Source of the DNA: Minisyncoccota bacterium | Lineage (GTDB): Bacteria; Patescibacteriota; Microgenomatia; UBA1400; PJMF01 | Length of the DNA stretch: 32,267 bases | Direction: 5' to 3' | NCBI GenBank assembly: GCA_009991965.1 | Contig: JAACWQ010000009.1 | Location: 1 to 32,267, forward strand | In this document: one piece after another, positions 7,991 to 18,921 of the stretch | Numbering within the stretch: the first letter of the stretch is position 1 | How the letters are laid out: the number at the start of each line of letters is the position of its first letter | Notes under the pieces: generated by a model | Told to the model about the DNA's origin: nothing | Seen by the model: the letters and a program-made list of their open reading frames with translations, nothing else | Database searches by the model: none | Made by a program: the position numbers and the translations under genes

Positions 7991-9661
7991 ATGCTCAACA
8001 CGCAGAAACTACTCTACATTTTGCCCGATGTGGCTTACATCGCCGAGTTGCTCCCGACCAAAAAACCACACACTTTCTCTGTTCAAACTTTTCGGCAAAT
8101 TAATGGCACCTTTATTGACGACAACGAGTTCATTTCCGAACATATCTTCAAGCTATTTTCAAAACTAGATGCAGGTGAATCGTACACACTTATCCTCCCT
8201 GATTTTTTGTTTACAAATACAATTGTTACGGTCAACGAAACTTCAGACGTAAAAATTAAGCAGTACCTCAAGACAACGTTGCTGCCACAATTGACGCTCG
8301 ATGCCTCGACTCACCTTATTGAAACCTTTGTACTAACAGAGCTCAAAGGAAGTGCTCGAGTTCAGCTCTCGGCAATTGAACACTCAATCTTGGCTCCAAT
8401 CAAAGTCGGGGCATACTCAGCCAAAGTCACCATAGTCTCGGTCTCACCAATCAGTTGGGCGATAAAATCCATTGTTTCCCTCGAACCATCTATTACTGTT
8501 TTACAAATTGGAAATACACTTCATAGCGCTCTGCAGTACATCGGTGTCGACCAAACAATGCAAACAACTGTCGATGACACAGAAGTAATTGCAGAGACTA
8601 TTAAAACACTCAAGGGCGCGGAGCCGAGTATCCAAACCATTTACTTGCTGACCAATGATCTAGTCGAGAAACGCCTCGCAGAGCTGCTTTCAAATACGTT
8701 GCCTCTGCAACAACTCAGTTCGCTGTCTGACGATGCAGAAAAAATGCCGTCGTACGTTCGTCAAATAATAGAGTCGAGTATGCGCACGTTCTCAATTGAG
8801 GACTATCCAGTTCCGAGATTTCCAGTAGCTGCTGCAACAGATGCAGAAGTCGCTTCGTATAAAGAACAACTGGCCACAGTGCCACAAGGAGAAGTCATGC
8901 CAACTGACAACTTACCAAAACCAACAAAGCAAGCTGAGCTTGTAGCTCCAGATGAAAAGTTGCTCGATTCGGGGGATGAGGAAATTGCTACTGAAACTGA
9001 GATAGAGGAAGAACCAGAGGTGAAAAAACCAGCACCAGCCGTTGTGAAGGATGTAAACATTTCGCAGTTTACACCAAGTAAAGAACCTGATAAAACTCTA
9101 ACAGAAGAGGAACCTATGCTTGAAACTACTGCAAAGCCCATCATCAAAAATAAACAGACTGCTGCTCCCATGCTAAAGATGGTGTTTATCACCATTGCTG
9201 CTTTCGCTGTAACGGTGGCTGTTGGTATCGGTGTCGGACTCTTATTCCTCAAGTTCACCAGCAACTCACAAACTGACACAAGCCCTGTTGTCGTGGTAGA
9301 AGAACCTGTGGTAACTCCCGAACCAGTTGTAACTCCAGACCCAGACGCTTCGCCAGCTGCGAGTATCGACGTTGCTAAGTTCAAATTGCTCATTGTGAAT
9401 GCAACTACAAAAGCAGGATACGCTGGCACCATTAAAACGAAGCTGACTGACGCTGATTTCGCCAATGTCACTGCTGGCAACGCCAAGGGTGAATATGACA
9501 AACCAGGTACCTATCTACTTCCCTCCGAGAAATTTATGAAAAATGCCGAATTGCTCAAGCTAGTAGGAGCAGCTACTAATCTGACAATTACAGAAATGGA
9601 AGATAAGGACACAGAAGATCCAGCAAAAACCTATGATGCCGTGCTGGTATTAGCTGAGTAA
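7991..9661 (+). CDS. Single-pass membrane protein with PilM-like N-terminus and LytR_C C-terminus
   Basis: A 556-residue protein. Residues 1 to about 265 look like a degenerate PilM/ASKHA-type domain (alternating strands, segments such as TLILPDFLF and ITVLQIG), without clear ATPase motifs. A long acidic, Pro/Glu-rich linker follows (about 280-385), then one hydrophobic helix (about 394-421), a PVVTPEPVVTPDPD repeat-like spacer, and a C-terminal domain (about 463-556) starting KLLIVNATTKAGYAG that fits LytR_C. The linker would be cytosolic and LytR_C outside, suggesting an envelope role. TATACT (7977-7982) ends 8 nt before the ATG with no Shine-Dalgarno. The exact function is unknown; the PilM assignment is by pattern only. 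Confidence 0.6.
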   Translation: MLNTQKLLYILPDVAYIAELLPTKKPHTFSVQTFRQINGTFIDDNEFISEHIFKLFSKLDAGESYTLILPDFLFTNTIVTVNETSDVKIKQYLKTTLLPQLTLDASTHLIETFVLTELKGSARVQLSAIEHSILAPIKVGAYSAKVTIVSVSPISWAIKSIVSLEPSITVLQIGNTLHSALQYIGVDQTMQTTVDDTEVIAETIKTLKGAEPSIQTIYLLTNDLVEKRLAELLSNTLPLQQLSSLSDDAEKMPSYVRQIIESSMRTFSIEDYPVPRFPVAAATDAEVASYKEQLATVPQGEVMPTDNLPKPTKQAELVAPDEKLLDSGDEEIATETEIEEEPEVKKPAPAVVKDVNISQFTPSKEPDKTLTEEEPMLETTAKPIIKNKQTAAPMLKMVFITIAAFAVTVAVGIGVGLLFLKFTSNSQTDTSPVVVVEEPVVTPEPVVTPDPDASPAASIDVAKFKLLIVNATTKAGYAGTIKTKLTDADFANVTAGNAKGEYDKPGTYLLPSEKFMKNAELLKLVGAATNLTITEMEDKDTEDPAKTYDAVLVLAE

Positions 9662-9675
9662 TCTCAGGTTACCTG

Positions 9676-9703
9676 TTGCCAGAGTCGAGGTAGTCGGTAT
9701 AAT
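9676..9703 (+). promoter_or_regulatory. Promoter of the ATP synthase operon
   Basis: TTGCCA (9676-9681), 16 nt spacer, TATAAT (9698-9703): a near-consensus housekeeping promoter. The predicted start leaves a leader of roughly 40 nt before atpB, unlike the leaderless arrangement at most other unit starts here. A short palindrome CAGGTTACCTG (9665-9675) abuts the -35 box. Confidence 0.7.
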
Positions 9704-9748
9704 CAGCAACTGTGCTGCGAGTAAAAATACGCATTAGAGACGTACGTT

Positions 9749-10531
9749 ATGACCGCCGATAGCATTCATATTTCACTCTCAGCCGAGACAATTTTCCATG
9801 TCGGTAATTTTGCTATAACCAATTCAATGTTTACAACTTCCGTTGTAAGCTTCCTCATGATCTTGATCGCAGTACTCGCAAACCGGCAACTAAAAGCGAC
9901 AGATCGCCCCACGGGATTACAGAATTTTGTTGAGTGGGTGATAGAGGCGCTCTTTACTTTAGTGCACTCCATTACGCAAGATCTCAAAAAAACCAACCGC
10001 TTTTTCCCGCTTATTGCAACATTTTTCTTGTTTATTTTGCTTAACAATTGGTTTGGCTTGCTACCAGGCGTAGGCAGCATTCTCAAGTCGAAAGCAACCG
10101 ATGAGCACGCAATAGAAGAAGTTGCACAAGAGCCAGCTCCACCACTATTTCGAGCCGGTACCGCTGATCTCAATACCACGTTAGCGCTTGCACTCATTTC
10201 AATTCTTGCAACCCAACTCTTTGGCATGCAGTCACAAAAACTGAGTTACTTCAAGAAATTTCTCAATTTTAGTAGTCCGATTATGTTCTTTGTCGGCATT
10301 CTTGAACTCATCTCTGAGTTCGCAAAAATCATTTCTTTTGCGTTTCGTCTCTTTGGCAATATTTTTGCCGGCGAAGTTTTACTCGTTGTTATTGCCGCTT
10401 TGTTGCCTCTTGGTGTTCCCTTACCATTCTATGGCCTCGAGTTGTTTGTTGGATTTATCCAGGCGCTCGTATTTTCTATGCTATCACTAGTATTTTTTAA
10501 CATGGCTACAATAAGCCATGACGAACATTGA
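9749..10531 (+). CDS. atpB: F1Fo ATP synthase subunit a
   Basis: A 260-residue polytopic membrane protein forming the stator half-channels for ion flow past the c ring. The essential stator Arg is present (Arg200 in SFAFRLFGN), followed by FAGEVLLVVIAALLPLG. LNNWFGLLPG and LFRAGTADLNTT are typical of subunit a, the latter following a charged external loop (about 113-133) between the first membrane helices. First gene of the operon. Its TGA stop lies next to the AGGAGG ribosome binding site of atpE. Confidence 0.95.
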   Translation: MTADSIHISLSAETIFHVGNFAITNSMFTTSVVSFLMILIAVLANRQLKATDRPTGLQNFVEWVIEALFTLVHSITQDLKKTNRFFPLIATFFLFILLNNWFGLLPGVGSILKSKATDEHAIEEVAQEPAPPLFRAGTADLNTTLALALISILATQLFGMQSQKLSYFKKFLNFSSPIMFFVGILELISEFAKIISFAFRLFGNIFAGEVLLVVIAALLPLGVPLPFYGLELFVGFIQALVFSMLSLVFFNMATISHDEH

Positions 10532-10756
<225 letters not shown>

Positions 10757-10782
10757 AGCGCGAAACCGCAAGAAGGGTATAC

Positions 10783-11265
10783 ATGAACATACAGCTCGCA
10801 CAGCTCGTGTACCAAACGATCAATTTTTTGATAGTTTTTGGCGCACTCTCGTACTTGCTCTACAAACCAATTCTTAAGATTTTCGCAGAAAGATCAAAGC
10901 GAATTGAAGAGGGACAAAAAGCTGCACAAAAAGCCCTGCAGGAACAGGAAAATGTAGAAGCAATGAAGCAAAGCTCAAAAACAAAAATTGAGAGAGAACG
11001 AGAGAAAGTTCTCAAAGAAGCTACAAGTGCTGCAAAGGAACAATCAGCCCAAATTATTGCAACTGCAAAAACTCAGGCTGAAACTGAGATCTCACATCTC
11101 AAAGAACAATGGAAAGATCAGCAGCGCAAAGACAAAGCTGAAATGGAGTCACAACTCGTCGAGCTCGTGATAGCAACAACGACCAAAGTGCTTGGTTCTC
11201 AGCTGACCTCCAAGGATCATCGTGCGCTTATTAAGAAGGAGCTTCAACTGATCGCTGCACAATAA
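10783..11265 (+). CDS. atpF: F1Fo ATP synthase subunit b
   Basis: A 160-residue peripheral-stalk subunit. One N-terminal membrane helix (about 8-28) followed by PILKIFAERSKRIEE, the usual b-subunit junction, then a long charged coiled coil rich in Lys, Glu and Gln to residue 140. The last 40 residues (VELVIATTTKVLG...LIKKELQL) match the delta-binding end. AGAAGGG lies 5 nt upstream of the ATG. Confidence 0.93.
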   Translation: MNIQLAQLVYQTINFLIVFGALSYLLYKPILKIFAERSKRIEEGQKAAQKALQEQENVEAMKQSSKTKIEREREKVLKEATSAAKEQSAQIIATAKTQAETEISHLKEQWKDQQRKDKAEMESQLVELVIATTTKVLGSQLTSKDHRALIKKELQLIAAQ

Positions 11266-11275
11266 AGATACTGGT

Positions 11276-11716
11276 ATGACACAAAAAAAAGAGATACTCA
11301 TCGTAACGCCACAAGTGCTTTCTGCTGCGCAAAAAAGTGGACTGACCGCACTGTTAGTGCAAAAGATTGGCACCGTAACCCCGAAGTATCTCGTAGATCC
11401 AGCTATTGTGGGTGGACTCAAAATAACTATTAATGGACAAGAGCTCGATGGCAGTCTGCTTGGAGAAGTACAAAATCTACAATCTCAGTTGCCAATTGTT
11501 TCTGTCACTACTGCAGTCGAACTTACCTCGGCAGAACAAGCCGAAATAGAAAAAATCGTCAACAAAAAAATCGGCTCTGCTGAATACAAAATCACCGTAG
11601 ACCCTAGTGTGCTTGGAGGAATTAAGATTGTGATAGATAGTCAAGAGTTTGATGGAACTCTCAAAGGAAAGTTGCAGACCTTGCGACAAGTACTGCTCAA
11701 AAAAGTAGCGGCATAA
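11276..11716 (+). CDS. atpH: ATP synthase delta-like subunit with two tandem C-terminal (OSCP) domains
   Basis: A 146-residue protein at the delta position of the operon. Canonical delta (about 175-180 residues) has an N-terminal six-helix domain that grips the alpha subunits and a smaller C-terminal domain that binds subunit b. Here the signature of the C-terminal domain, V-D-P-x-[VI]-x-G-G-[LI]-K-I followed by E-x-D-G and a final leucine helix, occurs twice, at residues 40-72 and 108-140. Comparing residues 30-72 with 98-140 at a constant 68-residue offset gives 21 of 43 identities without a gap. The N-terminal six-helix domain is absent. Start ATG is 10 nt after atpF with only a weak ribosome binding site. 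Confidence 0.85.
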   Translation: MTQKKEILIVTPQVLSAAQKSGLTALLVQKIGTVTPKYLVDPAIVGGLKITINGQELDGSLLGEVQNLQSQLPIVSVTTAVELTSAEQAEIEKIVNKKIGSAEYKITVDPSVLGGIKIVIDSQEFDGTLKGKLQTLRQVLLKKVAA

Positions 11717-11727
11717 GAAAGTAGCAT

Positions 11728-13225
11728 ATGAAGCAACAAGATAAACTACAAGCATTACTCGGTGAACTCATCGCTAGTGCAAATATCACCACAACCCCTG
11801 AATCCGTTGGGACAATCATGTCTTTCGGTGATGGCGTTATCCGTGTCAAAGGTCTCGAAGCAGTCCAAGCTGGTGAGCTCGTAGATATTGGAGAGGGACA
11901 ATTTGGCTTGGCCCTCAGTTTAGAAAAAGAGTATACGGCTATTGTTGCACTCGGCGCAGCCAAACACATCAGTACTGGCCAAACGGTAAAACGAACCGGA
12001 AAGATTCTTTCTATTCCTGTTTCCGATGACATTATTGGCAGAACAGTTAATCCGCTCGGGGTCCTCCTTGACGGAAGCAAAGCCCTGACAAAAACCAAAG
12101 ATATGGTGCTAGAAAAAATTGCTCCTGGTGTAATGGCTCGCCAATCTGTTTCGGTCCCACTGCAAACAGGCATTAAGGCAATTGACGCCATGATTCCGGT
12201 TGGAAGAGGACAACGAGAACTCATTATTGGCGATAGAGCGACAGGCAAAACAGCTATCGCACTTGGTACTATTCTCAATCAAAATGATCAAAATGTTATC
12301 TGTGTCTATGTCTGTATTGGACAAAAACGATCAAATCTTGCACAAATCACCAATATGCTTAGAGCTGCGGGCGCAATGGAGTACACCATAATCGTGGCTG
12401 CCACCGCGTCTGAAACAGCTGCAGAGCAATTCCTCGCTCCATATGCAGGACAAGCAGTTGCAGAGTACTTCCTCGAACAAGGCAAAGATGTTTTGGTTAT
12501 TTTTGATGATCTTTCCAAACATGCACAAGCGTATCGAGAAATTTCACTACTGCTTCGCCGACCCTCCGGTCGAGAAGCCTATCCTGGCGACGTTTTTTAT
12601 CTGCACTCACGCTTGCTCGAACGAGCATGTCGTTTGAATAAAGAGCATGGCGGTGGCTCGATCACTGCGCTGCCGATCATTGAGACACAAGCAAATGACG
12701 TCTCTGCATATATTCCAACCAACGTTATTTCAATAACCGATGGTCAAATTTACCTTGAGGCAGATTTGTTCAACTCGGGTATGAAACCAGCAATCAATGT
12801 TGGACTTTCTGTATCTCGTGTCGGCTCCGCTGCACAAATTAAGCTCATGAAGCAAGTCGCTGGTACCATGAAACTTGACCTCGCCCAGTATCGAGAGCTC
12901 CAAGCATTCGCACAGTTTAGTTCTGATCTCGATGACCGAACAAAAAAGCAACTTGCTCGCGGTGGCCGTGTCAACGCCGTCCTCAAACAGGGTTGGGACA
13001 CACCACTCAAAGTGGAAGAGCAGGCTGTTGTGATCTTTGCAGCAACACGTGGCCTACTCGACACGATTGATCAAGATAAAATCCCTGCCTGGGAGATTGA
13101 GTTTATCTCACATATGCGAACTGCACAGAAAAAATTGCTCGCTCAACTTGTTGCTGACGGCAAGTTTGAAGAAAAAACAGAAGCAAAGCTACAATCTGTG
13201 ATTAAGTCATTTAACGAAACTCACT

Positions 13226-13233
<8 letters not shown>
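11728..13233 (+). CDS. atpA: F1Fo ATP synthase subunit alpha
   Basis: A 501-residue non-catalytic F1 subunit. The N-terminal amphipathic helix that normally docks onto delta is kept (residues about 4-18), followed by SVGTIMSFGDGVIRVKGL. The P loop is GDRATGKT (168-175), with Ala where the family usually has Gln (GDRQTGKT). The arginine finger region SVSRVGSAAQ and the C-terminal helical domain are normal. Length is typical. Its last 8 bases overlap atpG. Confidence 0.96.
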
Positions 13234-15498
<2,265 letters not shown>

Positions 15499-15506
15499 GA
15501 ATATTG

Positions 15507-15926
15507 ATGTCAGGCTTACAACTACGAGTCGTCTCCCAAGAACAAGAACTCGTAAACAGCGAGGTATCGCAGGTGACCGCACCTTCAGAAGGTGGAGAAA
15601 TTACCATTTTGCCTGGACACGCCGCACTCGTTGCCCAACTACAAGTTGGAGAGCTCACGTATGTTATTAACAACAAACCGAGCACCATCGTGGTCTCAGC
15701 TGGTTTTTTGAGCGTCTCCCGTGCAGATGAGGTGATTGTTATTGTCGATAGCGCAGTCGATGAAAGAAATATTAGTCTGCAAAAAGCTGAAGCAGCCGTC
15801 AAAGCAGCGCAACAAACTGTGGTCTCAAGCAAAGAAAGAGAAGAATTAATTCGTGCCGAAGCCTCGTTGCGTAGAGCAATGCTCGAGGTAAAAGTCGCAC
15901 TCCGATCCAAAAAAACGAAAATATAG
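15507..15926 (+). CDS. atpC: F1Fo ATP synthase subunit epsilon
   Basis: A 139-residue protein. The N-terminal beta sandwich (about 1-85) has VTAPSEGGEITILPGHAALV, the hallmark of epsilon, and a two-helix C-terminal domain follows (about 90-130). Start ATG 15507 is chosen over a TTG one codon earlier because AGGA (15497-15500) is 6 nt upstream. Last gene of the operon. No terminator follows, so transcripts may read into greA. Confidence 0.92.
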   Translation: MSGLQLRVVSQEQELVNSEVSQVTAPSEGGEITILPGHAALVAQLQVGELTYVINNKPSTIVVSAGFLSVSRADEVIVIVDSAVDERNISLQKAEAAVKAAQQTVVSSKEREELIRAEASLRRAMLEVKVALRSKKTKI

Positions 15927-15934
15927 ATTTCGTA

Positions 15935-15962
15935 TTGCCAGAAAGAAAAAAGCTACTATACT
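15935..15962 (+). promoter_or_regulatory. Promoter of greA
   Basis: TTGCCA (15935-15940), 16 nt, TATACT (15957-15962). The -10 ends 8 nt before the first ATG, so the greA message from this promoter would be leaderless or nearly so. It lies in the 44-nt gap after atpC. Confidence 0.65.
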
Positions 15963-15970
15963 CAACGCGT

Positions 15971-16459
15971 ATGATGAATGCCGCTACACCAGTCAATCAG
16001 ATGATTACACTTACCCAAGGCGGTCTTGACGAGCTCAATGAGGAGTTGCGCATTCTTGTAGAAGAGAAGCTTCCTGCAGTTATCACACGCATCGCAATTG
16101 CTCGAGATCATGGAGACCTGTCTGAAAATGCCGAGTACCACAGTGCCAGAGATGAGCAGCAACTTTTGCAGGCAAGAATTGATGAAATCGAGATGATTTT
16201 GTCAAAGTCTACCGTCGCAAGTAATACCACCAGCCACACCAATGTTGGCCTAGGTTCTACTGTCACCATTCAGAAAAAAGGCGGTAAAAAAACAAAAACC
16301 GTCACCTTAGTCGGAGAGTTTGAGGCAGATCCAGAAGAAAATAAGATCTCAAATGCCTCACCATTGGGAAAAGCGCTCGCTGGTAAGAAGAAGGGCGACG
16401 AAGCGAAAGTAGCAGCACCTGCGGGGGAATTGCTCTACACAATAATCGCAATAAAATAA
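15971..16459 (+). CDS. greA: Transcript cleavage factor GreA
   Basis: A 162-residue elongation factor that enters the RNA polymerase secondary channel and stimulates cleavage of backtracked RNA. The N-terminal coiled coil starts at MITLTQGGLDELNEEL, its tip has the acidic DHGDLSENAEY, and the C-terminal FKBP-like domain contains LVGEFEADPEENKIS and SPLGKALAGKKKGDE. The start is at 15971 or the adjacent ATG 15974; these fit the promoter spacing. A later ATG at 16001 would also give a normal GreA. A strong terminator follows directly. Confidence 0.95.
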   Translation: MMNAATPVNQMITLTQGGLDELNEELRILVEEKLPAVITRIAIARDHGDLSENAEYHSARDEQQLLQARIDEIEMILSKSTVASNTTSHTNVGLGSTVTIQKKGGKKTKTVTLVGEFEADPEENKISNASPLGKALAGKKKGDEAKVAAPAGELLYTIIAIK

Positions 16460-16476
16460 AAATGTACTGAAGTTTG

Positions 16477-16506
16477 AAACCCCCGCCTACAGCGGGGTTT
16501 TTTGTT
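16477..16506 (+). terminator. Rho-independent terminator after greA
   Basis: CCCCGC, 5-nt loop, GCGGGG, flanked by AAA on the left and a run of seven T with one further TTT on the right. It separates the ATP synthase-greA block from lysS and is the only classical GC-stem/T-tract terminator I see in the window. Confidence 0.92.
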
Positions 16507-16550
16507 TAGCATGAAAATATGAGTACTTACCAGTACAATACAAAGGGAAT

Positions 16551-18914
16551 ATGAACACAATACAACATTCGGATCACTGGGTTGACGCTGTCACAACGAA
16601 ACTACTTGAATGGCAAACGAAACAGTCAGTACCCAACCTACACGTCGATGACATGAAAACTCCCTCTGGGAGAGTGCATACTGGTGCGCTTCGCGGCGTG
16701 GTACTTCATGATCTAGTGGCAAAAGCACTTGAGAGCAAAGTCGCAAGCCAAATTGCAAACACCTATGTTTTCAATGATATGGATCCAATGGATGGTTTGC
16801 CTGGCTATCTACCGGCTGAAAAATTCGAACAATATATGGGTGTGCCACTCTACCAAATTCCTGCACCAAGTATTGCGGAGTCGGGCGTCGATTTTTCACA
16901 CGCCACAGATGCAGAAAAAAAACGATACGCCGAAGCAAAAAGTTTTGCCGAGTTTTACGCCTTCGACTTTATTGATGCGTTTCGAACACTTGGCTGCTCA
17001 CAACAAATTATCTGGAGCCACGAACTCTATCAATCGGGAAAAATGGATGCTGTCATCAAAACTGCGCTCGATTCTATCGACAAAATTCGAACTATCTATA
17101 AAGAAGTTGCCGACTACCAACTGCCAGATAACTGGTTTCCTTTTCAGGTTACCTGTCCAGAATGTGGCAAAGTAGGCACAACACTTACCACTGGTTGGGA
17201 CGGCACAGAAGTCACCTTTGAGTGTCAACCAAACAAAGTCACCTGGGCCAAAGGCTGTAGCCATACTGGATCGATTTCACCATTTGGGGGAACGGGGAAA
17301 TTGCTCTGGAAAGTAGACTGGCCAGGTCACTGGGCTGCTCTCGGCATAACCGTTGAAGGCGCAGGCAAAGATCACACCAGTGCCGGCGGCTCTCGAGATA
17401 TGGCAAACGCGCTCTGCAAAGAGGTTTTTGCGATCGAAGCACCATTTGACATTCCTTACGAATGGATCCTGATTCGTGGCGCCAAGATGAGCTCGAGCAA
17501 AGGCATTGGCACCTCTGCGCGAGAATTTGTCCAACTCTTCCCACCAACGGTTGGTCGCTTCCTCTTCGCCAGCAAAGACTACAACCAAGTCATTGACTTT
17601 GATCCCGCATCGTTTTCGATTCCAGATTTATTTGATGAATATGACCAAGGAGCTAGAATTTTTTGGGAAACAGAAGTAGGTGACAAACGACTCGGTCGTG
17701 CCTTCGAATTATCACAGATTGGTAGAACTCCAACCGCACATTTTTTGCCAAGATTCCGCGATCTCGCCCTCTGGATGCAACATCCAGAGATTGATCTCGT
17801 CAAACAATTTTCTGAGATTGCGGGCGCACCACTCACTCCACAAGAGATCGAAGAGTTAGAAATGAAACGAGTCTATGCAGAAAAATGGGTAAAATTCTAT
17901 GCACCAGAAGAGTACCAACTGCGACCAAAAGTGGAACTGCCAGAAGCAGCAACTGAATTATCGGTAGAACAAATCCAGTTCTTGCAAGATGCACTTACAA
18001 TGCTAGAGGAAAAAGATTGGGATCCTACGGATTTGCAACAAGGTCTCTTTGACAAAGCAAAACAAGGTCTCGGAGCCAAATACGCATTTCAAGCAATCTA
18101 TCTCGCGTTCTTGGGCAAAAAATCTGGACCAAGAGCCGCGTGGTTTTTGCTTTCGATCGAACCGGAGTTGAGAACAAAACGAATTACAGAATTACAAAAT
18201 CTAAAAACTGAAGTTGTGGTTGAACCAGATTCAAATACGAACAACCTTATTAGTACCGAAGTAAAACAACAATTCCCTGGCATCTTTTTCGCCTCAGTAA
18301 AGATTTCTGGCGTTCAGATACAAAAAGAAAGTAAAGAACTGCAAGAATTAACCAAAAAAATACTGCAGTCGCTCACCGTATCTACAACTGAAGACATAAC
18401 GAGTCTTGCGCCAATACAGGCATATCGCAAACTCCTAAAAGCAACTGGGACCGATTTCCACAGCAAGCGCCCTTCGCCAGAAGCATTGCTGCGAAGAATC
18501 ATGCAAGGAAAGAATTTATATCAAATAAATACTGCTGTGGATGCATACAACCTCGCGGTGCTCGAAACTGGCGTTGGACTTGGTGGTTTTGATGCATCGC
18601 AACTTACTGGACCAGTGCAACTTCGCTTTTCAAACCAAAATGAGTCGATGCAACTACTTGGGGATTCCGAACCAACGCTGACTAGAGAAAATCAACTTGT
18701 CTATGCTGACGCAGAAAAAGCTATTACAATCGACCTCAACTACAGAGACATTGACGCGACAAAAATTACGACAGATACTACCGATATTCTGCTCTTTGCT
18801 GATGGTGCCCCAAACCTGGCAGAAGACGATATACTAGCTGCACTACAAAAAGGCGCCGAATACATTCAACAGTTCTGCAGCGGCACGATCGAATCAATAG
18901 TAGTCAACAAATAA
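16551..18914 (+). CDS. lysS: Class I lysyl-tRNA synthetase fused to a B3/B4-type domain
   Basis: A 787-residue protein. Residues 1 to about 550 are an archaeal-type class I LysRS: HIGH-equivalent SGRVHTG (39-45), a zinc-finger-like insertion beginning CPEC (202-205), GAGKDHTSAGGSRD, KMSSS (312-316) and an alpha-helical anticodon-binding region. Class I LysRS is usually about 500-550 residues. The remaining part (about 570-787) resembles the B3/B4 domain of phenylalanyl-tRNA synthetase beta and its free-standing relatives: APIQAYRKLL, RPSPEALLRRI (640-650), INTAVDAYN (659-667), ETGVGLGGFD, and a late strand with DLNYRD. B3/B4 domains hydrolyse mischarged tRNA in PheRS. A TACAAT box 11 nt upstream and a weak GGG ribosome site precede the ATG. 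Confidence 0.9.
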   Translation: MNTIQHSDHWVDAVTTKLLEWQTKQSVPNLHVDDMKTPSGRVHTGALRGVVLHDLVAKALESKVASQIANTYVFNDMDPMDGLPGYLPAEKFEQYMGVPLYQIPAPSIAESGVDFSHATDAEKKRYAEAKSFAEFYAFDFIDAFRTLGCSQQIIWSHELYQSGKMDAVIKTALDSIDKIRTIYKEVADYQLPDNWFPFQVTCPECGKVGTTLTTGWDGTEVTFECQPNKVTWAKGCSHTGSISPFGGTGKLLWKVDWPGHWAALGITVEGAGKDHTSAGGSRDMANALCKEVFAIEAPFDIPYEWILIRGAKMSSSKGIGTSAREFVQLFPPTVGRFLFASKDYNQVIDFDPASFSIPDLFDEYDQGARIFWETEVGDKRLGRAFELSQIGRTPTAHFLPRFRDLALWMQHPEIDLVKQFSEIAGAPLTPQEIEELEMKRVYAEKWVKFYAPEEYQLRPKVELPEAATELSVEQIQFLQDALTMLEEKDWDPTDLQQGLFDKAKQGLGAKYAFQAIYLAFLGKKSGPRAAWFLLSIEPELRTKRITELQNLKTEVVVEPDSNTNNLISTEVKQQFPGIFFASVKISGVQIQKESKELQELTKKILQSLTVSTTEDITSLAPIQAYRKLLKATGTDFHSKRPSPEALLRRIMQGKNLYQINTAVDAYNLAVLETGVGLGGFDASQLTGPVQLRFSNQNESMQLLGDSEPTLTRENQLVYADAEKAITIDLNYRDIDATKITTDTTDILLFADGAPNLAEDDILAALQKGAEYIQQFCSGTIESIVVNK

Positions 18915-18921
18915 AGTTCTT

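Noticed and set aside
8803-9501. A 232-codon open frame antisense to the linker and membrane region of the PilM-like/LytR_C gene
   Set aside because: It is Ser/Thr/Ala/Val-rich low-complexity translation that mirrors the Pro/Glu/Thr-rich linker of the real gene, with no ribosome site or promoter.
9665-9675. Palindrome CAGGTTACCTG beside the atp promoter, also found at about 17144-17154 in lysS, as a possible operator
   Set aside because: A shared 13-mer in 32 kb is expected by chance, and the second copy is inside conserved coding sequence.
11697-12278. A 193-codon antisense open frame inside atpA
   Set aside because: The plus strand encodes a fully conserved ATP synthase alpha; the antisense frame has no family features.
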